From positions 62,001-126,000 of the forward strand of contig NZ_JACICD010000006.1 of NCBI RefSeq assembly GCF_014195655.1: DNA of 64,000 bases, given 5' to 3'. Source of the DNA: Ancylobacter tetraedralis (GTDB lineage Bacteria; Pseudomonadota; Alphaproteobacteria; Rhizobiales; Xanthobacteraceae). Positions 60,283 through 64,000 of this stretch are shown here, piece by piece (positions within the stretch are counted from its first letter, which is position 1; every line of letters starts with the position of its first letter). The notes beneath the pieces were generated by a model. That model searched no databases. It was not told the DNA's origin and saw only the letters and a list, made by a program, of their open reading frames with translations. A program made the position numbers and the translations under genes.

Positions 60283-60320
60283 GCCGGCATCCGGACACCG
60301 GAGCGGAGGCACCGGCGGGT

Positions 60321-60344
60321 CCGCCGGTCCTTCGGGGCCGGCGG
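60321..60344 (+). terminator. UUCG-tetraloop hairpin after cioB
   Basis: CCGCCGGTCC-TTCG-GGGCCGGCGG forms a 10-bp stem (one T-G pair) capped by the very stable C(UUCG)G loop. No T-tract follows, so it probably protects the 3' end or aids Rho-dependent termination. The rest of 60283-60513 shows no gene. Confidence 0.6.
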
Positions 60345-60513
60345 AAGGGCCCCCTGCGGGGCGAGATGCCGCAAAGGTCATAGGGGATTTCCCTCACCGC
60401 CTCGACATAGGCAGCCGGCCTATCTTACGATCCTGCGACAGGCCATGTAGAACTGGCAGTATCATCGGACCGGTTGCCGCTTCACGGTGGCCTCCCCCCT
60501 ATCGGGTATATTG

Positions 60514-61791
60514 ATGGAACGTGTTCCCAGCCCAGCGTCGCCGCCGGAAGCCATTCGGGCGGGCAAGAAGACGCCGCGCATCCTCATGTACAGCCACGAC
60601 ACCTACGGGCTGGGACATATCCGTCGCTCGCGCGCCATCGCCAATGCGCTCGTGGGCGCCCATGGCAACGTGTCGGTCCTCATCATTTCGGGCTCGGCGC
60701 TCGCCGGCAGCTTCAATTTCGCGCCCGGCATCGACTTCGTGCATGTGCCCGGCATCGCCAAGAGCGAGAATGGCAGCTATGGCAGCGCCAATCTGCGCCT
60801 CGACCTCGCCGAGGTCACGGCCATCCGCGAATCACTGATCCGCCAGACCGCAGAATCGTTCCGCCCCGATATCTTCATCGCCGACAAGGAGCCGGCCGGC
60901 TTCCGCGGCGAATTGGTGCCGAGCCTCAAATTGATGGGTGCCATGGGCACGCGCCGCATCATCGGCGTGCGCGATGTGCTCGACAGCCCCGAGATCATCC
61001 GCGCCGAATGGCACGACAAGGGCGCGGTCCGCGCCATGACCGACTATTACGACGACGTGCTGGTCTATGGCTCGGAAGCGTTCTATCGCCCGCTCGACGC
61101 CATGCCGATGCCGGCGGACCTGCATGCCCGTATCGTCTATACCGGCTATCTGCGCCGCTCGGTGCCGGTCGGCAATTCCGGCGTGCGCTATCCGCGCAGC
61201 ACCAAGGGCCCCTTCATCCTCGTTACCACGGGCGGCGGCGCCGACGGCGCGGGACTGATCGACTGGGTGATTTCAGCCTATGAGGCCAATCCCGACATTC
61301 CCCTGCCGGCGGTGATCGCGTTCGGTCCGTTCCTGTCCAACACTCAGCGCAGCCATTTCCAGGAGCGCATCGACCGGCTGTCCAAGGTCGACGCCATCGT
61401 GTTCGATCCCAAGATCGAACAGCTGATGAGCCGGGCCACCGCGGTGGTCGCCATGGGCGGCTACAACACGTTCTGCGAGATCCTCTCCTTCGACAAGCCG
61501 GCCTTGCTGGTGCCCCGCTCGCGCCCGCGCCAGGAGCAGCTGATCCGCGCCACGCGGGCGGAACAGCTCGGGCTGATGCGCATGCTGGTCGATCCGGTGG
61601 AAGAGGGCGCGGCGACGCGGGATCCGCAGGTGATGGCCCGCGCGCTCGAGGCGCTCGCCCACCAGAAGCCGCCCTCGCAGGCCGCCACGCCCGGCATGCT
61701 GGACGGGCTCGCCAGCATCTCGAACCATCTGGCGCCCTATATCGAGGAACCGGCGGACGCCTGCGGCGCCTCCATCGGCCTCGGGGGCTGA
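60514..61791 (+). CDS. Glycosyltransferase (MurG-like GT-B fold, COG4671 type)
   Basis: A 425-residue GT-B protein. The N-terminal domain starts ILMYSHDTYGLGHIRRSRAIANAL, the predicted glycosyltransferase signature of the MurG-like group, and the C-terminal domain has LVTTGGGADG, RATAVVAMGGYNTFCEILSFDKPALLVPR (donor-binding text) and EEQ-type RPRQEQLIRA. The ATG at 60514 is used; a GTG at 60487 is possible and neither has a strong ribosome site. It begins a run of three glycosyltransferases, likely for a surface polysaccharide or glycolipid. Confidence 0.85.
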   Translation: MERVPSPASPPEAIRAGKKTPRILMYSHDTYGLGHIRRSRAIANALVGAHGNVSVLIISGSALAGSFNFAPGIDFVHVPGIAKSENGSYGSANLRLDLAEVTAIRESLIRQTAESFRPDIFIADKEPAGFRGELVPSLKLMGAMGTRRIIGVRDVLDSPEIIRAEWHDKGAVRAMTDYYDDVLVYGSEAFYRPLDAMPMPADLHARIVYTGYLRRSVPVGNSGVRYPRSTKGPFILVTTGGGADGAGLIDWVISAYEANPDIPLPAVIAFGPFLSNTQRSHFQERIDRLSKVDAIVFDPKIEQLMSRATAVVAMGGYNTFCEILSFDKPALLVPRSRPRQEQLIRATRAEQLGLMRMLVDPVEEGAATRDPQVMARALEALAHQKPPSQAATPGMLDGLASISNHLAPYIEEPADACGASIGLGG

Positions 61792-61792
61792 G

Positions 61793-63139
61793 GTGACGAC
61801 GACGCCCTCCGCTGCCACCGCGTCGCCCCCCGCCGGCGGGACGCCTGCGCGCATCGCCATCGTGCTGAAAGGCTACCCGCGCCTGTCCGAAACCTTCATC
61901 GCCCAGGAAATCCTGGAGCTGGAGCGGCGCGGCTTCGCCTTCGACATCTGGTCGCTGCGCCGTCCGACCGATCGCTACCGCCACCCGATGCATGAGGAGA
62001 TCGCCGCCCGCCTCCTCTACCTTCCGGAATATCTCAAGGACGATCCGCGCCGCGTCTGGAAGGGCCTTGTGCACGCGCTGCGCCATCTCGCCTGGCGCCC
62101 GACGCTGCGCCTCTTCCTGCGCGACCTGCGGCGCGACCCGAGCGCCGGCCGCCTACGCCGGCTCGGCCAGGCGCTGGTGCTGGCGCGCGAGATCGACCCG
62201 CGGATCCGCCATCTGCACGTGCATTTCCTGCACACGCCGGGCTCGGTGACGCGCTATGCCGCGCGGCTCACCGGCCGCAGCTACTCCTTTTCCGCCCACG
62301 CCAAGGACATCTGGACCACGCCGGAATGGGAGCGGGCGGAGAAGATCGCGGATGCCAGCTGGGGTGTCGCCTGCACGGCGGATGGCTGGAACGAGCTGCG
62401 CCGCGTCGCCGGGCCCGCGGCCGGGCGCGTGGAGCTGGTCTATCACGGGCTCGATCTCGCCCGCTTCCCCAGCCCCCCGCCGCGCACCCGCCAGGCCGAC
62501 GGGCGCGACCCCGCCGACCCGGTGCGCCTGGTCGCCGTGGGGCGGGCCGTCACCAAGAAGGGCTTCGACAAGCTGCTCGACGCCCTCGCGCAATTGCCGG
62601 CAGAGTTGCACTGGCACCTCGTCCATATCGGCTCGGGCGAGCGACTCGCCGGCCTGAAGGCGCAGGCGGAGCGGCTCGGCCTGTCGGAGCGCATCGACTG
62701 GCGCGGCAGTCAGGCCCAGACGGCCGTGGTCGCGGCGCTGCGCGAGGCGGACCTGTTCGTGCTGCCCAGCCAGCCGGGCGAGGATGGCGACCGCGACGGC
62801 CTGCCCAACGTGCTGATGGAGGCGGCGACGCAGGCGCTGCCCGCCATCTCCACCCGTTTCGCCGGCGTGCCCGAATTCATCGATGACGGCGTGAACGGCC
62901 GCCTCGTGCCCCCGGGCGACGCCGAAGCGCTCGCCGGGGCGCTCGCGGCGCTGATCGGCGATGCCCCGCAGCGCCTGCGGCTCGGCGCTGCGGCGCTGGC
63001 GCGGCTGACGGCCGATTTCACCTTCGATGCGGGCATCGACCGGCTGGAAGCCCGGCTTGCCGCCTCCTCGCAAGGCGCCGGCGGTCGGCCCGTGGCCCCG
63101 CCGGCAGTTCCGGCCGAACCCCTGGCGGCCGGGCGCTGA
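61793..63139 (+). CDS. Glycosyltransferase family 4-like protein, GTG start
   Basis: A 448-residue GT4-type enzyme: KGYPRLSETFIAQEILELERRG at the N-terminus (colanic-acid WcaL-like), FSAHAKDIW, VACTADGWNELRR, VYHGLDLARF, VAVGRAVTKKGFDKLLDAL and the donor-site loop PSQPGEDGDRDGLPNVLMEAATQALPAIST. It starts with GTG one base after the previous stop and so is translationally coupled. C-terminal tail Pro/Ala-rich. Confidence 0.88.
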   Translation: MTTTPSAATASPPAGGTPARIAIVLKGYPRLSETFIAQEILELERRGFAFDIWSLRRPTDRYRHPMHEEIAARLLYLPEYLKDDPRRVWKGLVHALRHLAWRPTLRLFLRDLRRDPSAGRLRRLGQALVLAREIDPRIRHLHVHFLHTPGSVTRYAARLTGRSYSFSAHAKDIWTTPEWERAEKIADASWGVACTADGWNELRRVAGPAAGRVELVYHGLDLARFPSPPPRTRQADGRDPADPVRLVAVGRAVTKKGFDKLLDALAQLPAELHWHLVHIGSGERLAGLKAQAERLGLSERIDWRGSQAQTAVVAALREADLFVLPSQPGEDGDRDGLPNVLMEAATQALPAISTRFAGVPEFIDDGVNGRLVPPGDAEALAGALAALIGDAPQRLRLGAAALARLTADFTFDAGIDRLEARLAASSQGAGGRPVAPPAVPAEPLAAGR

Positions 63140-63143
63140 ATAG

Positions 63144-64000
63144 ATGCGCTGCCTGTTTCTTGCGCCCCTGAAGGCGCCCGACCATCCGGTGCCCTCGGGC
63201 GAGCGCACCATGGCGCGGCTGTTCCTGCGCCTGCTGGAGCGGCTCGGCTACACCGTCGAACTTGCCTCAGACCTCACCAGCTTCGCGCCCGATCCCGATC
63301 CCGCGCGCTGGCCGGCGCTGGATGAACGGGCACGCGCAGAGATCCGCCGCCTTGTGGCGCGGCATGGCGAGGAGCGGATCGCCTGCGTCTTCACCTACCA
63401 CGTCTATTACAAGGCGCCCGATCTCATCGGCCCCGGGCTCGCCGCCGCGCTCGGCGTGCCCTATGTGATCGCCGAACCCTCGCGGGCGCCCAAGCGGGCC
63501 AGCGGCCCCTTCGCGGAAGGCCATGCGCGGGCGGAGGCCGCCATCGCGGCGGCCGGCCTGCTGCTCCCCCCCACCGCCGCCGACCGCGACATGCTCGACC
63601 GCCTGAAATCGCCGCAGCAGCGCATTTTCGACCTCAAGCCCTTCATCGACCCCGCCGAATGGCCGAATCCTCGCCGGGACCGTGCCATTTCGAAAAGCCG
63701 GCCGGTGCGCCTCCTCACCGTCGCCATGATGCGCCCCGGCGACAAGCTCACCTCCTATCGCCAGCTCGGCGCGGCGCTGGCCGGGCTTGAAGGGGATGGC
63801 TGGACGCTCGACGTGGTCGGTGACGGGCCGGTGCGGGCGGAGGTGGAGGCGGCGCTGGCCCCGCTCGGCGCGCGGGTGCGCTTTCGCGGCGGCATTGCCG
63901 GGCGGGCCGCGCTCGGCGAGATGTTCTCCGCCGCCGACCTGTTCGTCTGGCCCGGTGTCAACGAGGCGTTCGGCGTCGTCTATCTGGAAGCGCAGGCGCA
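63144..64000 (+). CDS. Glycosyltransferase family 4-like protein (3' end outside window)
   Basis: The frame from ATG 63144 stays open to the window end, giving about 285 residues of an incomplete protein. It begins MRCLFLAPLKAPDHPVPSGERTMARLF, has FTYHVYYKAPDLIGPGLAAALGVPYVIAEPSRAPKR, a linker then VRLLTVAMMRPGDKL and VVGDGPVRAEVEAAL, and reaches the donor loop region FSAADLFVWPGVNEAFGVVYLEAQA, all in GT4 order. It lies five bases after the previous stop, extending the glycosyltransferase operon. Confidence 0.85.
   Translation, partial: MRCLFLAPLKAPDHPVPSGERTMARLFLRLLERLGYTVELASDLTSFAPDPDPARWPALDERARAEIRRLVARHGEERIACVFTYHVYYKAPDLIGPGLAAALGVPYVIAEPSRAPKRASGPFAEGHARAEAAIAAAGLLLPPTAADRDMLDRLKSPQQRIFDLKPFIDPAEWPNPRRDRAISKSRPVRLLTVAMMRPGDKLTSYRQLGAALAGLEGDGWTLDVVGDGPVRAEVEAALAPLGARVRFRGGIAGRAALGEMFSAADLFVWPGVNEAFGVVYLEAQA

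Overview
This 64 kb window is high-GC (about two thirds G+C by eye), gene-dense DNA with almost every base coding or tightly regulatory. Operons with ATGA/TGATG overlaps, many GntR, LysR, LuxR and MocR regulators, many amide, pyridine and amine catabolic genes, and intergenic CTCTCCCC...GGGGAGAG palindromes suggest an alphaproteobacterium of the Hyphomicrobiales. A Xanthobacteraceae-like soil organism (Ancylobacter/Starkeya type) is my guess, not a demonstrated identity. No rRNA, tRNA, insertion sequence, prophage or CRISPR was seen.

Layout. 1-2.6 kb: the end of a fumarylacetoacetate-hydrolase-type gene, an SDR dehydrogenase, and a secreted choloylglycine/penicillin-V-acylase-type hydrolase. 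2.6-12.4 kb (minus): an amide-utilisation operon, amiC-amiR-urtABCDE-like transporter-formamidase-double nitrilase. It is preceded by a leader with a Rho-independent terminator and two hexaloop hairpins of the kind bound by ANTAR antiterminators such as AmiR. 12.5-16.2 kb: a beta-hydroxyacid dehydrogenase, an enoyl-CoA hydratase, an alpha/beta hydrolase, a GntR regulator and a carboxymuconolactone-decarboxylase-like protein. 16.3-22.8 kb (minus): an operon pairing an HpaB/HpaC-type two-component flavin monooxygenase with two amidases, a SnoaL-like protein and a NicX-type 2,5-dihydroxypyridine dioxygenase. This is an apparent pyridine-ring degradation module.

23.8-32.7 kb: a BMP-type ABC importer, pyridoxamine-pyruvate transaminase, a GntR regulator and a GMC oxidoreductase resembling pyridoxine 4-oxidase, which together look like a vitamin B6 uptake and catabolism locus. 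32.8-37.4 kb: a sorbosone-dehydrogenase-like beta-propeller, a MocR regulator with a divergent EamA exporter, and a LuxR-type regulator. 37.5-44.4 kb (minus): a class III aminotransferase followed by a complete Dpp/Opp-type peptide/amine ABC transporter. 44.5-50.7 kb: nicotinamidase, an SDR, a peroxiredoxin with a DsbA-like partner, a LysR/MFS divergent pair and an FAD monooxygenase related to 2,6-dihydroxypyridine hydroxylase. 50.8-60.3 kb: a HdeD-like protein, a CPA1 Na+/H+ antiporter, a catalase-like protein with cytochrome b561, and a YdeP-type molybdoprotein co-transcribed with a cyanide-insensitive bd-type quinol oxidase. 60.5-64 kb: three consecutive glycosyltransferases, the last running off the end.

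The recurring theme is salvage of nitrogen from amides, hydroxypyridines, B6 vitamers and amines. The two loci most worth attention are the AmiCR-type operon with its readable antitermination leader and the NicX/HpaBC/amidase operon. For the latter I cannot name a described pathway with this exact gene set.
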